Shown here piece by piece: positions 25,858-34,582 of a DNA stretch of 64,000 nt (its first letter is position 1; every line of letters begins with the position of its first letter). Below the pieces are notes generated by a model, which searched no databases, was not told the DNA's origin, and saw only the letters and a list, made by a program, of their open reading frames with translations. Source of the stretch: Curtobacterium sp. MCLR17_032 (GTDB taxonomy: Bacteria; Actinomycetota; Actinomycetes; Actinomycetales; Microbacteriaceae); the NCBI RefSeq assembly GCF_003234795.2, contig NZ_CP126268.1:2728001-2792000 (forward strand), in the 5' to 3' direction. The position numbers and the translations under genes are program-made.

Positions 25858-26211
25858 TCAGCTCCCTCGGTAGGTGGAGTAGGCGAACGGACTGAGCAGG
25901 AGAGGGACGTGCAGGTGCGGCGCGGGCTCGTCCGGTGTCGGCCCGTCCGGCTGCTCGGACACGGTGATCGTCACGGTCACCCGCGGGTGGAACGTCCCGG
26001 TGTCGAGCGCCGCCCAGTACGCGCCGGTGGCGAAGGACAGGGTCCACTCCCCCGGCGCGAGCCGGTCCGGTCCGAAGCTGCTGATCCGGCCGTCGGCGTC
26101 GGTGCGACCGGAGGCGACGAGCACCCCGTCGGCGTCGGTCAGCGAGACGGCGACCCCGGCGGCGGGCCACCCCTTCGTGGTGTCGAGCACGTGGGTGCTG
26201 AGGTGGCTCAC
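25858..26211 (-). CDS. uraH: 5-Hydroxyisourate hydrolase
   Basis: This 117-residue transthyretin-like enzyme hydrolyses 5-hydroxyisourate to OHCU. Both family signatures are intact: the N-terminal HVLDTTKGWPA and the C-terminal YSTYRGS tail that forms the active site. The GTG start overlaps the stop of the decarboxylase gene by four bases, so the two are coupled. It is the second of three consecutive urate-to-allantoin steps encoded here. Confidence 0.95.
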   Translation of the reverse strand: MSHLSTHVLDTTKGWPAAGVAVSLTDADGVLVASGRTDADGRISSFGPDRLAPGEWTLSFATGAYWAALDTGTFHPRVTVTITVSEQPDGPTPDEPAPHLHVPLLLSPFAYSTYRGS

Positions 26212-26750
26212 CGGACGCTCCGCTCGAGTCGGAGGAGGGCGATCTCCCGCAGCTGGTCGGCGACCTCGACGCGCTCGGTGGCGTCGTCGTTCGCCATCCG
26301 TCGGCGGAGCTCGGCGAGCACCTGGTCGGCGCTGCGGCCGGCGGCGCGGACGAGGAACACCCGGTCGAAGCGGGCCTCGTAGGCGGCGTTGCCGGCCCGG
26401 AGTGCGGCCGCGGTGTCGACGTCGGCATCGGCGGATGCGGCCTGTTCCAGCCGGGAGGCTGCTGCCGCGGCTCCGTCACCCACCGGCCGGTCCCCGATCC
26501 GCGGGTGCTCGGCGAGCGCGGCGTCGACCTCGTCGTCGGTCCAGGTCCGGGCGAGCCGGTCGGCTGCGGCGGCGAGGGCGTCCGCCGATCCGTACGGGCG
26601 GCCGGCGAGGACGGCGTCGGCCCACCGCGGTACGGCGGCCCAGGACGCGACGAGTGCCCGGGCAGCGTCGTCGTCGAGCCGGTCGAACGCGAGGGCGCTG
26701 CCGGTGGTCGGGGACGCCTGCGTGCCGGCGTCGGACGGTGGAACGGTCAT
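26208..26750 (-). CDS. uraD: OHCU decarboxylase
   Basis: This 180-residue enzyme decarboxylates OHCU stereospecifically to S-allantoin. Visible motifs are EHPRIGDRP with the catalytic His and the C-terminal helix region FLVRAAGRSADQVLAELRRR followed by NDDATERVEVADQL. It is first in the leftward urate operon. The ATG at 26750 has no Shine-Dalgarno. CATCCT stands seven bases before it and GAAACAC 15 bp before that hexamer, the same arrangement as at the xanthine dehydrogenase promoter. A leaderless transcript is therefore likely. Confidence 0.92.
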   Translation of the reverse strand: MTVPPSDAGTQASPTTGSALAFDRLDDDAARALVASWAAVPRWADAVLAGRPYGSADALAAAADRLARTWTDDEVDAALAEHPRIGDRPVGDGAAAAASRLEQAASADADVDTAAALRAGNAAYEARFDRVFLVRAAGRSADQVLAELRRRMANDDATERVEVADQLREIALLRLERSVR

Positions 26751-26778
26751 GTCCCGGAGGATGGCACCCCCGTGTTTC
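26751..26778 (-). promoter_or_regulatory. GAAACAC promoter of the urate operon
   Basis: Read on the minus strand, GAAACAC starts at 26778 and CATCCT starts exactly 15 bp later, then seven bases lead to the uraD ATG. The second 11-bp-spaced GAAAC seen in the divergent promoter is missing. The -10 is one base away from TANNNT. Confidence 0.55.
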
Positions 26779-26839
26779 GGGGAGAGGTCGAGCAGGTCAC
26801 GGGTCCGCTGCACCGCCCGACCACGGCTGTTCCTTCCCC

Positions 26840-26878
26840 GAAACGACGCTGAAACACCGGTTCCCTAGCGTGGCCGAC
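26840..26878 (+). promoter_or_regulatory. GAAAC direct-repeat promoter of the xanthine dehydrogenase operon
   Basis: GAAAC occurs at 26840 and 26851, 11 bp apart. TAGCGT begins at 26866, exactly 15 bp after the second GAAAC. Transcription should start near 26878. The same layout is found at 40298-40329 and 43460-43491. Confidence 0.75.
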
Positions 26879-27037
26879 ATGGCATGGAACCGGGGCATGA
26901 TCGCGCACGGCCGACGAGTCGGTGCGCTCGTCGACCCCTGCCGCCCTGCCCTGATCGGACCCGTCCATGGACCTCGTCTCCGTCCGCACCGTGCGGACAC
27001 CGTCGCACCGCGACGACCTCGCCTTCGCACCCGGTGA
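26879..27037 (+). CDS. Possible 52-residue leader ORF at the xdh promoter
   Basis: The predicted transcript start coincides with the ATG at 26879, seven bases after TAGCGT. From it an ORF of 52 codons runs into the FAD-subunit gene in another frame, overlapping it by 71 bases. The Arg-rich peptide resembles no protein I know. It may be a regulatory leader or a by-product of leaderless initiation. There is no independent evidence that it is translated. Confidence 0.3.
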   Translation: MAWNRGMIAHGRRVGALVDPCRPALIGPVHGPRLRPHRADTVAPRRPRLRTR

Positions 27038-27824
27038 CCGCCCGCTCGGTGGCGGCACCTGGCTCTTCTCGGAGGAGCAACCCGGCCTGACCGGGCTCGT
27101 CGACCTGACGACCCTCGGGTGGCCCGACGTCGAGCGGACGCCGGGCACGCTGACGATCGCGGCGACGTGCACGATCGCCGCGCTGCTCCGGGTGCACCCG
27201 GACCCCGACTGGGCCGCCTGGCCGCTGGTGGACCGGTGCGCGAACGCACTGCTCGCCTCGTTCAAGGTGTGGAACGCGGCGACCGTCGGCGGGAACGTGG
27301 CGGTCGGGCTGCCGGCCGGGGCGATGACGGCGCTGCTCGTCACACTCGACGCGACCGCGGTGGTGTGGACGCCGGACGGCGGGGAGCGCCGCGTGCCCGT
27401 CGAGCAGCTCGTGCTCGGCGTGCAGACGCTGGACCTCCGGCACGGTGAGGTGATCCGGGCGTTCGACCTGCCGGAGGAAGCGCTGCGCGCGACGACCGGG
27501 TTCCGCCGGGTGTCGCTCAGCCCGCACGGCCGGTCGGGCTCGCTCGTCACCGCACGGTGGTCGGCGGCGGGCTTCGTGCTCGTCGTCACGGCGGCGACCC
27601 CGCGGCCGGTGGTGTTCCGGTGGTCGTCGGTGCCGTCGGCCGACGAGGTGGACGCCGCCCTCGACGCCGTCCTGGGCTCGGACGAGGACTGGTACGACGA
27701 CCCGCACGGATCACCCCGGTGGCGACGTGCGGTGAGCAGCGTGTTCGCCCACGAGCTCCGCGACGAAGCCGCCGAGGCAGCGGGCGCACCGGGAACGACC
27801 GCAGCGACGGCGGGCACTCGATGA
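26967..27824 (+). CDS. Xanthine dehydrogenase FAD-binding subunit
   Basis: This 285-residue protein has the FAD-subunit fold of the molybdenum hydroxylase family. GGGTWLFSEEQPG matches the first FAD phosphate loop and WNAATVGGNVAVGLPAG the second (usual TIGGN). It passes electrons from the iron-sulfur clusters to NAD or O2. The ATG at 26967 lacks a clear ribosome site and lies about 90 bases into the predicted transcript. Its stop overlaps the next start (ATGA). It is the first enzyme gene of the rightward xanthine-to-urate operon. Confidence 0.88.
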   Translation: MDLVSVRTVRTPSHRDDLAFAPGDRPLGGGTWLFSEEQPGLTGLVDLTTLGWPDVERTPGTLTIAATCTIAALLRVHPDPDWAAWPLVDRCANALLASFKVWNAATVGGNVAVGLPAGAMTALLVTLDATAVVWTPDGGERRVPVEQLVLGVQTLDLRHGEVIRAFDLPEEALRATTGFRRVSLSPHGRSGSLVTARWSAAGFVLVVTAATPRPVVFRWSSVPSADEVDAALDAVLGSDEDWYDDPHGSPRWRRAVSSVFAHELRDEAAEAAGAPGTTAATAGTR

Positions 27825-30643
27825 GGCTCGAGGTGGACGGCACCCCGCTCGAGGTCTCGCCGCAGCCCGGTCAGGTCCTCCGCACGCTGCTGCGCGAGCA
27901 CGGCGTGACCTCGGTGAAGAAGGGCTGCGACGCCGGTGACTGCGGTGCCTGCACGGTCCTCGTCGACCAGGTGCCGGTGCACTCCTGCATCACGCCCGCC
28001 CACCGGCTCGAGGGCCGCACGGTCACCACGGCCGCCGGTCTCGGCACCCCGGAGGACCCGCACCCCGTCCAGCGTGCGTTCGCCGAGGCACCCGGGTTCC
28101 AGTGCGGCTTCTGCACGGCGGGCTTCGTCGTCACCGCCTCGACGCTGACCGAGGACGACCTGGCCGACCGGCACCGGAAGCTCAAGGGCAACCTCTGCCG
28201 CTGCACCGGGTACCGGGCGATCGAGGACGCACTCGACGGCGTCGCGAACACGACCTGTGCGGCACCGGGCGCGGCGATCGGCACCTCGGTCACGGCCCCC
28301 GCGGCCCGACGCATCGTCACCGGCCGCGAGGAGTACACGCTGGACGTCCCGAGCGACGGGCTCCGGCGCACCGAGGCGCTCCTGCACCTCGCCGTCCTCG
28401 GCAGCCCGCACCCGCACGCCCGCATCACCGCGATCGACACCACCGAAGCCGCGGCCCTACCCGGCGTCCGCGCCGTGCTGACCCACCACGACGACCCCGG
28501 CGTGCTGTTCTCCACCGGCCGCCACGAGTCACGGCTGGACGACCCCGACGACACCCGCGTGCTCGACCCGGTGCTGCGGTTCCGCGGCCAGCGCGTCGCC
28601 GCGGTCGTCGCCGACAGCGTCCGGATCGCCGAGCAGGCGTGCGCCCTGGTCCGGGTCGAGTACGAGGTCCTCGACAGCGTCCACGACCCGGATGCGGCAC
28701 GTCGGCCGGGTGCCCCGCTCCTGCACGGTGACAAGACGACGGCCGAGCACCGGATCGCCGAGCCGGCGCGGAACGTCGTGGCGAGCCTCCACGGCGGTAC
28801 CGGCGACGTCGAGGCCGCACTGTCCGCGTCGGCCGCGACCGTCGACGGGGTCTGGACCACCGGCCGCGTCTCGCACGCGGCCCTCGAGACACACGCCACC
28901 CGCGGGTGGGTGGACCCGGACGGGAGGCTCGTGCTCCGGACCGCCACGCAGGTCCCGTTCCTGGTGCGGGACGAGATCGCCCGCGTCTTCGCGCTCGACC
29001 CGGCCCGGGTGCGCGTCGTCGCGAAGCGGGTGGGCGGCGGGTTCGGCGGCAAGCAGGAGCTGCTCACCGAGGACCTCGTCACCCTGGCGGTGCTGCGGAC
29101 CGGCCGTACCGTGCAGTTCGAGTTCAGCCGCCGGGACGAGTTCACGGTCGCACCCACCCGGCACCCGATGCGTGTCCGGGTCCGGCTCGGTGCCGATGTC
29201 GACGGCACGCTCACGGCGCTGCACGTCGACCAGACGATGGACACCGGGGCGTACGGCAACCACGGCATCGGCGTCATGTTCCACTCGGTCAGCGAGTCCG
29301 TCGCGGTGTACCGGTGCCCGGTCAAGCGCGTCGACGCCGAGTCGGTGTACACGAACAACCTGCCGTCGGGGGCGTTCCGCGGCTACGGACTCGGGCAGGT
29401 GGTGTTCGCGATCGAGTCGGCGATGGACGACCTGGCCCGCGAGCTCGGCCTCGACCCGGTCGAGTTCCGCCGGCGGAACGTCGTGGTGCCGGGTGACCCG
29501 CTCGTCGTCACGGACCCGCACGAGCAGAGCGACCTGCAGTGGGAGGGCAGCTACGGGCTCGACCAGTGCCTGGACCTCGTCGAGGACGCCCTGGCCGGAC
29601 CGCTGCCCGAGGTACCGCGGATGGACGGGCCGGTGCTCGACGGTCCAGGGCTCGACGGTCCGGGGCTGGACCGTTCTGCCCACTGGGCGTTCGGCACCGG
29701 TGTCGCCCTCGCGGCCATCGCCACCATGCCGCCTCGGGGCCACCACGCCCACACCTCGGTCGAACTGCTGCCCGGCGGGCGGTACCGGATCGGCGTCGGC
29801 ACGGCGGAGTTCGGGAACGGCACCACCACCGTGCACACGCAGCTCGTCGCCACCGCACTCGGCACCACACCCGACCGGGTCGACGTGCACCAGTCCGACA
29901 CCGACGCCGCGCGCCACGACACCGGGGCCTTCGGGTCCGCCGGGGTCGTCGTCGCCGGCCGTGCCCTGTACGCGGCAGCGCAGGCGCTCCGCGACGACCT
30001 GACCGCCCGGGCCCTGGCACTCGTCGCAGCCCGCACGCCGCGGACCGCCTCCGGCGTGCTCGGTCCGGCGGTCACCGTCGAGCCCGAGGGCGTCCGCGTC
30101 GGTGACGAACTCGTCGGGCACGCGGAACTGCTCGCCGAGGGGCCGCTCGTCGCCCACGCCAGCCACGACGGCACCCCTCGGTCCCTCGCCTTCACGGTGC
30201 ACGGAGCCCGGGTCGCGGTGCACCGACCGACCGGCGAGGTCCGCATCCTGCAGAGTGTGCAGGCCGTCGACGCCGGCACCGTCCTCAACCCGGAACAGCT
30301 CCGCGGCCAGGTCGAGGGCGGCGCGGCCCAGGCGATCGGCTCGACGCTCTACGAGGAGGTCGTGCTCGACGCCACCGGCCGGGTCACCACCGATGCCTTC
30401 CGCTCCTACCGGGTGCCGAAGATCTCCGACGTGCCGCGGACCCAGGTGCTGTTCGCCGAGACCTCCGACCCACTCGGCCCCCTCGGTGCGAAGTCGATGA
30501 GCGAGGCGCCCTACAACCCCGTCGCCCCGGCCGTCGCGAACGCCGTCCGGGACGCGATCGGCATCCGGCCGTACCGCCTGCCGATGACCCGCGACCGGGT
30601 GTGGGCGCTGCTGGCGGACGCGACCGACGCCGGGGGTGCCTGA
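27821..30643 (+). CDS. Xanthine dehydrogenase, fused 2Fe-2S and molybdopterin subunits
   Basis: This 940-residue protein joins two usual subunits. Residues 1-150 carry both 2Fe-2S sites: GCDAGDCGACTVLVD with a later Cys, and CGFCTAGF with NLCRCTGY. The molybdopterin region follows, with VGGGFGGKQEL, an AFRGYGLGQ loop and a late Glu in GAKSMSEAP. It hydroxylates hypoxanthine and xanthine to urate. FAD is on the separate upstream subunit. This FAD/FeS-Mo split is less common than the three-subunit or single-chain layouts. The stop overlaps the XdhC start. Xanthine as substrate is inferred from the urate genes next door. Confidence 0.9.
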   Translation: MRLEVDGTPLEVSPQPGQVLRTLLREHGVTSVKKGCDAGDCGACTVLVDQVPVHSCITPAHRLEGRTVTTAAGLGTPEDPHPVQRAFAEAPGFQCGFCTAGFVVTASTLTEDDLADRHRKLKGNLCRCTGYRAIEDALDGVANTTCAAPGAAIGTSVTAPAARRIVTGREEYTLDVPSDGLRRTEALLHLAVLGSPHPHARITAIDTTEAAALPGVRAVLTHHDDPGVLFSTGRHESRLDDPDDTRVLDPVLRFRGQRVAAVVADSVRIAEQACALVRVEYEVLDSVHDPDAARRPGAPLLHGDKTTAEHRIAEPARNVVASLHGGTGDVEAALSASAATVDGVWTTGRVSHAALETHATRGWVDPDGRLVLRTATQVPFLVRDEIARVFALDPARVRVVAKRVGGGFGGKQELLTEDLVTLAVLRTGRTVQFEFSRRDEFTVAPTRHPMRVRVRLGADVDGTLTALHVDQTMDTGAYGNHGIGVMFHSVSESVAVYRCPVKRVDAESVYTNNLPSGAFRGYGLGQVVFAIESAMDDLARELGLDPVEFRRRNVVVPGDPLVVTDPHEQSDLQWEGSYGLDQCLDLVEDALAGPLPEVPRMDGPVLDGPGLDGPGLDRSAHWAFGTGVALAAIATMPPRGHHAHTSVELLPGGRYRIGVGTAEFGNGTTTVHTQLVATALGTTPDRVDVHQSDTDAARHDTGAFGSAGVVVAGRALYAAAQALRDDLTARALALVAARTPRTASGVLGPAVTVEPEGVRVGDELVGHAELLAEGPLVAHASHDGTPRSLAFTVHGARVAVHRPTGEVRILQSVQAVDAGTVLNPEQLRGQVEGGAAQAIGSTLYEEVVLDATGRVTTDAFRSYRVPKISDVPRTQVLFAETSDPLGPLGAKSMSEAPYNPVAPAVANAVRDAIGIRPYRLPMTRDRVWALLADATDAGGA

Positions 30644-31641
30644 TGTTCGAACTGGCACCGCGCCTCCTGGCCGTGCTCGACGGCGGCGAGCCGATCGTCG
30701 TCGCGACCGCCGTCGACGTGCAGGGCAGCGCGCCGAGCGGCACCGGCACCTCGATGGCCGTGCTGCCCGGCGGTGAGGTCGTCGGGACGATCTCCGGCGG
30801 ATGCGTCGAGGGGGCGCTCTACGACAGCGCCGAACAGGTCCTGGCGACCGGCGTCCCGGTCCTGGAACGGTTCGGGTTCGAGGACCCCTCCGACCCCCTG
30901 GCCGACTGGGCACCGGGCCTCCGCTGCGGAGGCCGGGTCGAGGTCCTCGTCCACCGTGTCCTGCCGACCGACACCGTCGTGGTCGACGCACTCCGCGCCG
31001 CCGCTGTCGGGACGCCGACGTCGCTCGGCCTGTCGCTCGACGCGGCTTCGCTCGGCACGGTCGTGACGGCGTTCGACGGCTGCCGGACCCGCGTCTTCAC
31101 CGAGTACGCCGGCGGACGGGCGCGGTGCATCGTGGTCGGCGCGGTCGAGTTCGCCGTCGACGTGACGAACACCGCGGCGATGCTCGGCTACGCGGTGACC
31201 GTCGTCGACCCGCGGCCGGTGTTCCTCACCGCCCAGCGGTTCCCGGCGGCGCAGGAGCGGATCGTCGGGTGGCCGCCGCGGGTCCTGGCCGACACCGCGA
31301 TCGGACCGGACACCGTCGTCATCGTTTTCACCCACGACGACCGATTCGACGCCGAGGTGCTCGACCTGGCGCTCCGCCGTGGTGCCGGGTACGTCGGGGC
31401 GATGGGGTCACGGGCGACGCACGAGCGACGGCTGTCGGTGCTGCGGGACCTCGGCACGCCGGACGCCGGGCGGCTGCGGTCCCCGATCGGCCTCGACATC
31501 GGCGCTGAGACCCCGGCCGAGATGGCGCTGTCGATCATGGCGGAGGTGGTGGCGGTCCGGCGAGGTGCTTCGGGCGGCGCGCTCGTCGGCGGCAGCGGGC
31601 CGGTGCACCGACGGTCGGTCGAGGACGCCGTGTCCCGGTGA
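30643..31641 (+). CDS. xdhC: XdhC-family molybdenum-cofactor maturation protein
   Basis: This 332-residue protein binds molybdenum cofactor and helps sulfurate and insert it into xanthine dehydrogenase. The N-terminal XdhC/CoxI domain includes TISGGCVEGALY with its conserved Cys. The C-terminal Rossmann-like domain includes VTVVDPRPVF and GYVGAMGSRATHERR. The start ATG overlaps the stop of the enzyme gene (TGATG). It completes the three-gene rightward xdh operon. Confidence 0.92.
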   Translation: MFELAPRLLAVLDGGEPIVVATAVDVQGSAPSGTGTSMAVLPGGEVVGTISGGCVEGALYDSAEQVLATGVPVLERFGFEDPSDPLADWAPGLRCGGRVEVLVHRVLPTDTVVVDALRAAAVGTPTSLGLSLDAASLGTVVTAFDGCRTRVFTEYAGGRARCIVVGAVEFAVDVTNTAAMLGYAVTVVDPRPVFLTAQRFPAAQERIVGWPPRVLADTAIGPDTVVIVFTHDDRFDAEVLDLALRRGAGYVGAMGSRATHERRLSVLRDLGTPDAGRLRSPIGLDIGAETPAEMALSIMAEVVAVRRGASGGALVGGSGPVHRRSVEDAVSR

Positions 31642-31642
31642 G

Positions 31643-32122
31643 TCAGTGGGCAGACGCCACGAGCCGCCGGAAGAGCGGGTACCAGTGCCGCTCGGCCAGC
31701 ACCGACCCTGCACTGCCTGCGATCCACTCGCCCGGGACGACGGGTACAGCGTCGGTCGTCCAGACGGCGAACACCGCGACCGGGGTCGGCCACTCGTACT
31801 CCGGTGTCGGCACCGTGACCGTGTTACGGACGGCTCCGACGTACCGGAGTGGCACGGGACCACCGACCACCTGACGGGCGAGACCGGCGATCGCGACCGC
31901 GCCGTCGTGGTCCTCCGCACCGACGCGCGCCGTCGGCAGGTCGAGCTTGCCCGACCCGTCGCGGCGCGTGCAGAAGACGCGGTCCTCGTCGGTCAGCAGC
32001 AGGCGGACCAGCCCGGTCGGACGGAGCACAGGGCCGCCGAGGACGACGTCTGCGACACCGCCCGGCGGCAGCCACGGGGCGTCGACGGTCGACGCGATGA
32101 CCTCCGGGGCGTCGTCCTGCAC
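31643..32122 (-). CDS. Nudix-like protein with a degenerate Nudix box
   Basis: This 159-residue protein has the Nudix-hydrolase strand order, with LVRLLLTDEDRVFCTRRDG, LDLPTARVG and a later RYVGAVRNTVTVP segment. The Nudix box position reads GAVAIAGLARQVVG and lacks the metal-binding REXXEE glutamates. Classical pyrophosphohydrolase activity is therefore doubtful. I choose the GTG at 32122 because TACCCT lies six bases upstream, the leaderless pattern seen elsewhere here. It converges on the XdhC gene with one base between the stops. Confidence 0.55.
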   Translation of the reverse strand: MQDDAPEVIASTVDAPWLPPGGVADVVLGGPVLRPTGLVRLLLTDEDRVFCTRRDGSGKLDLPTARVGAEDHDGAVAIAGLARQVVGGPVPLRYVGAVRNTVTVPTPEYEWPTPVAVFAVWTTDAVPVVPGEWIAGSAGSVLAERHWYPLFRRLVASAH

Positions 32123-32177
32123 CGGACGAGGGTACCCAGCGGACGGGTATCTCGCGACCACAGCACGCGACGGGACC

Positions 32178-33758
32178 TCAGCCGACGGGGGTGAGCCGCG
32201 CCTCCCGGCCGTGGTCCGGTACCGGAGCGCCCGCGCCGGACACCGGCAGGGTGAGCACGAACGCCGCGCCGTCCAGGACGATCGGGTCGGCCGCGACCAG
32301 CTCGCCGCCGGACGCCCGGGCGATCCCGCGCGCGATCGGCAGGCCGAGGCCGGCGCCGCCGCTCCGGTCCTCGCGTCCGTCGTTCAGGCGGACGAGTCGG
32401 TCGAAGACCCGCTCGCGGTCGGCAGTCGGGATGCCGACGCCGTCGTCCTCGAGTCGGACCACCGCGGTGTCCGCACCGTCGGCAGCCAGGAGCGTGAGGA
32501 GCAGGTGACCGTCTCCGCCGGTCGCCCGGGCGGCGTTGTCGGCGAGGTTGCCGAGCACCTGGGCGATCCGGTCCGCGTCGAGCAGCGCCGGCACCGGATG
32601 GTCCGGCACCCGGACGTCGAGGTGCACGGACGGCAGCCGCAGGACCAGCCGCTCCGCCTCGGCCATCAGGAACGCGGCCAGGTCCACCGGGCGGCGGTCG
32701 AGGTCGATCCCACGGTCCAACCGCGCCATCGTGAGCATGTCGTCGACGAGCCGGGAGGCGCGCCCCGCCTGCCGCACGACGTGCACCGCGAGCTGCTCCT
32801 GCTGCTCCCCCTGCACGCCCGCGCGGATCAGCGTCTCCGCGGCCGCCCGGACACCGGCGACCGGGGTGCGGAGTTCGTGAGCGGCATCGGACAGGAACGC
32901 CCGGAGGCGCAGCTCGGCCTGGACAGCCTGGTCCTCCGCCCCCTCGACCGCGTCGAGCATGGTGTCGAGCGCGGTCGCGACCCGGCCGATCTCGGTGTCG
33001 TCCCGGTGCGGTCGGAGGCGCCGGCCACGGTCACCGCCGGCGATCGACATCGCGGTCGACGTCACGACGTCGAGCGGTCGGAGCGCCCGTCGGACGACGA
33101 GGGTGACACCGACGACGGCGACGACGAGGAACCCGGCGGAGGCAGCGCCCATCACCCAGCCGAGCGTCGCCAGAGTGGACTGGACGTCGCGCGTGCCGGT
33201 CGTCAGCGTCAGGACCGTGCCGTCGTCGAGCCGTGACCTGAGGGTCAGGACGCCGTCGTCCTCGGAGGTCGTCGAGGACACCACGGACGCGCCGTCCGCG
33301 CTGCCGGTCGTGGTGCGGCCGGCGCCGGTGCCCGTGCCGGTGTTCCCGGCAGCGGCGCCCGGGCCTGATCCCGGCGCGGGCAGGTCCCCCGGGTCGGGCG
33401 GTCCGGTGCGGAGCTGCTCGGGCGACGGGCCGGCCTGCACCTCGGCACCGTCGGGCTGCACGATGCGCACTGACAGGCCCTGCATCGAAAGACGGTCGGC
33501 GAGGTCGTCGGCATCGACGGTCCCGACGAGGGCCGCCGCCGCCGACGCCCGGTCGCGCAGCCGGTCGACGGTCTGGGCGCGGAGCTGATCGCCGAGCAGG
33601 ACCTGCACCGCGATGCACAGCCCGCCGAGCAGGACGGCCAGGAGGAGCACGATCGCCACGACGGTCCGCAGGCGGAGGGACGTGGTGCGGAGCGCGGGCG
33701 GCGCGGCTGTCGCGGGCGGTTGCGTGGTGTCGCCGACCACGACGCGTCGGCGGTTCAC
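32178..33758 (-). CDS. Two-component sensor histidine kinase
   Basis: This 526-residue kinase has a first membrane helix near residues 30-50 and an outer sensor region of about 140 residues with a Gly/Thr-rich stretch. A second helix near 195-215 leads to HAMP, then the phosphoacceptor His in FLSDAAHELRTPVAG. The ATPase domain shows QVLGNLADNAARA and a G-box GAGLGLPIARGI. It is encoded after its response regulator with a four-base overlap. The signal is unknown. A likely target is the divergent exported-protein gene at 34583. Confidence 0.93.
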   Translation of the reverse strand: MNRRRVVVGDTTQPPATAAPPALRTTSLRLRTVVAIVLLLAVLLGGLCIAVQVLLGDQLRAQTVDRLRDRASAAAALVGTVDADDLADRLSMQGLSVRIVQPDGAEVQAGPSPEQLRTGPPDPGDLPAPGSGPGAAAGNTGTGTGAGRTTTGSADGASVVSSTTSEDDGVLTLRSRLDDGTVLTLTTGTRDVQSTLATLGWVMGAASAGFLVVAVVGVTLVVRRALRPLDVVTSTAMSIAGGDRGRRLRPHRDDTEIGRVATALDTMLDAVEGAEDQAVQAELRLRAFLSDAAHELRTPVAGVRAAAETLIRAGVQGEQQEQLAVHVVRQAGRASRLVDDMLTMARLDRGIDLDRRPVDLAAFLMAEAERLVLRLPSVHLDVRVPDHPVPALLDADRIAQVLGNLADNAARATGGDGHLLLTLLAADGADTAVVRLEDDGVGIPTADRERVFDRLVRLNDGREDRSGGAGLGLPIARGIARASGGELVAADPIVLDGAAFVLTLPVSGAGAPVPDHGREARLTPVG

Positions 33759-34438
33759 GCGGCGACCCGCTCAGCGCTCATCCGGTAGCCCAGCCCGCGG
33801 ATCGTGTGGATGAGGCGCGGGCCGTTCGCCTCCATCTTCCGCCGCAGTGCGCTGAGGTGCACCTCGACGATGTTGGGGTCGATGTCGTCGTACCCCCACA
33901 CCTGCGTCAGGATCTGCGCCTTCGACAGGGTTCGGCCACGGCCCTCGGCCAGGAAGCAGAGCAATCGGAACTCGGTCGCGGTCAGGTCGAGCAGCGCACC
34001 ACCACGGCGGGCGGTCGCACCGTCCGGATCGACGACGAGATCGCCGATCTCGACCACGGACGGGATCCGCCCGCGCCGCCGCAGGACCGCGGTGACCCGG
34101 GCCACGAGCTCCGCCATCGCGAACGGCTTCACCACGTAGTCGTCGGCCCCTTCGGCGAACCCCCGCAGCCGGTCGTCGAGCTCGTCGCGCGCGGTCATCA
34201 TCACCACGGCCGCGTCCGACACCGACCGCACCCGGGCAGCCAGCACGATGCCGCTCGCCCCGGGCAGCATCCAGTCGAGCACCACCAGGTCGGGGCGGCC
34301 CGAGGCCAGGTCGTCGACCAGGGTGTCGCCGTCACCGGCGGTGCGCACGGCGAACCCCTCGGCTCGGAGGCTCGAGGCGACGGCGGTGCGGATGGACTCA
34401 TCGTCGTCGATGACGAGGACGCGGGCGGGGAGGGTCAC
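33755..34438 (-). CDS. OmpR-family response regulator
   Basis: This 227-residue regulator has a receiver domain with VLVIDDDESIR, the phospho-Asp in LVVLDWMLPG, the Thr/Ala switch MMTARDE and Lys in DDYVVKPF. A winged helix follows with FRLLCFLAEGRG and RRKMEANGPRLIHTIRGLGYRM. The GTG at 34438 is seven bases after TACGGT and has no ribosome site, so it is probably leaderless. The longer frame to 34492 would begin inside the promoter. Direct repeats at 34499 are suitable binding sites. Confidence 0.93.
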   Translation of the reverse strand: MTLPARVLVIDDDESIRTAVASSLRAEGFAVRTAGDGDTLVDDLASGRPDLVVLDWMLPGASGIVLAARVRSVSDAAVVMMTARDELDDRLRGFAEGADDYVVKPFAMAELVARVTAVLRRRGRIPSVVEIGDLVVDPDGATARRGGALLDLTATEFRLLCFLAEGRGRTLSKAQILTQVWGYDDIDPNIVEVHLSALRRKMEANGPRLIHTIRGLGYRMSAERVAA

Positions 34439-34498
34439 GCCGGGAACCGTAGGCGTCCACTGCGAGCAAGGAGCATGGAACGACCTGGGCAACGCCTG

Positions 34499-34517
34499 TG
34501 CTTCAGTTCTGCTTCAG
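34499..34517 (+). promoter_or_regulatory. TGCTTCAG direct repeats, probable response-regulator site
   Basis: Two perfect TGCTTCAG copies are spaced by three bases, an 11-bp period typical of OmpR/PhoB-type sites. They lie between the response-regulator gene and the divergent exported-protein gene. Confidence 0.65.
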
Positions 34518-34582
34518 ACACGACTTCCAGCGTGGTCCACAGCGAGCCGGACGGGTTCGTCACGACCACGAGGAGCACCCCG

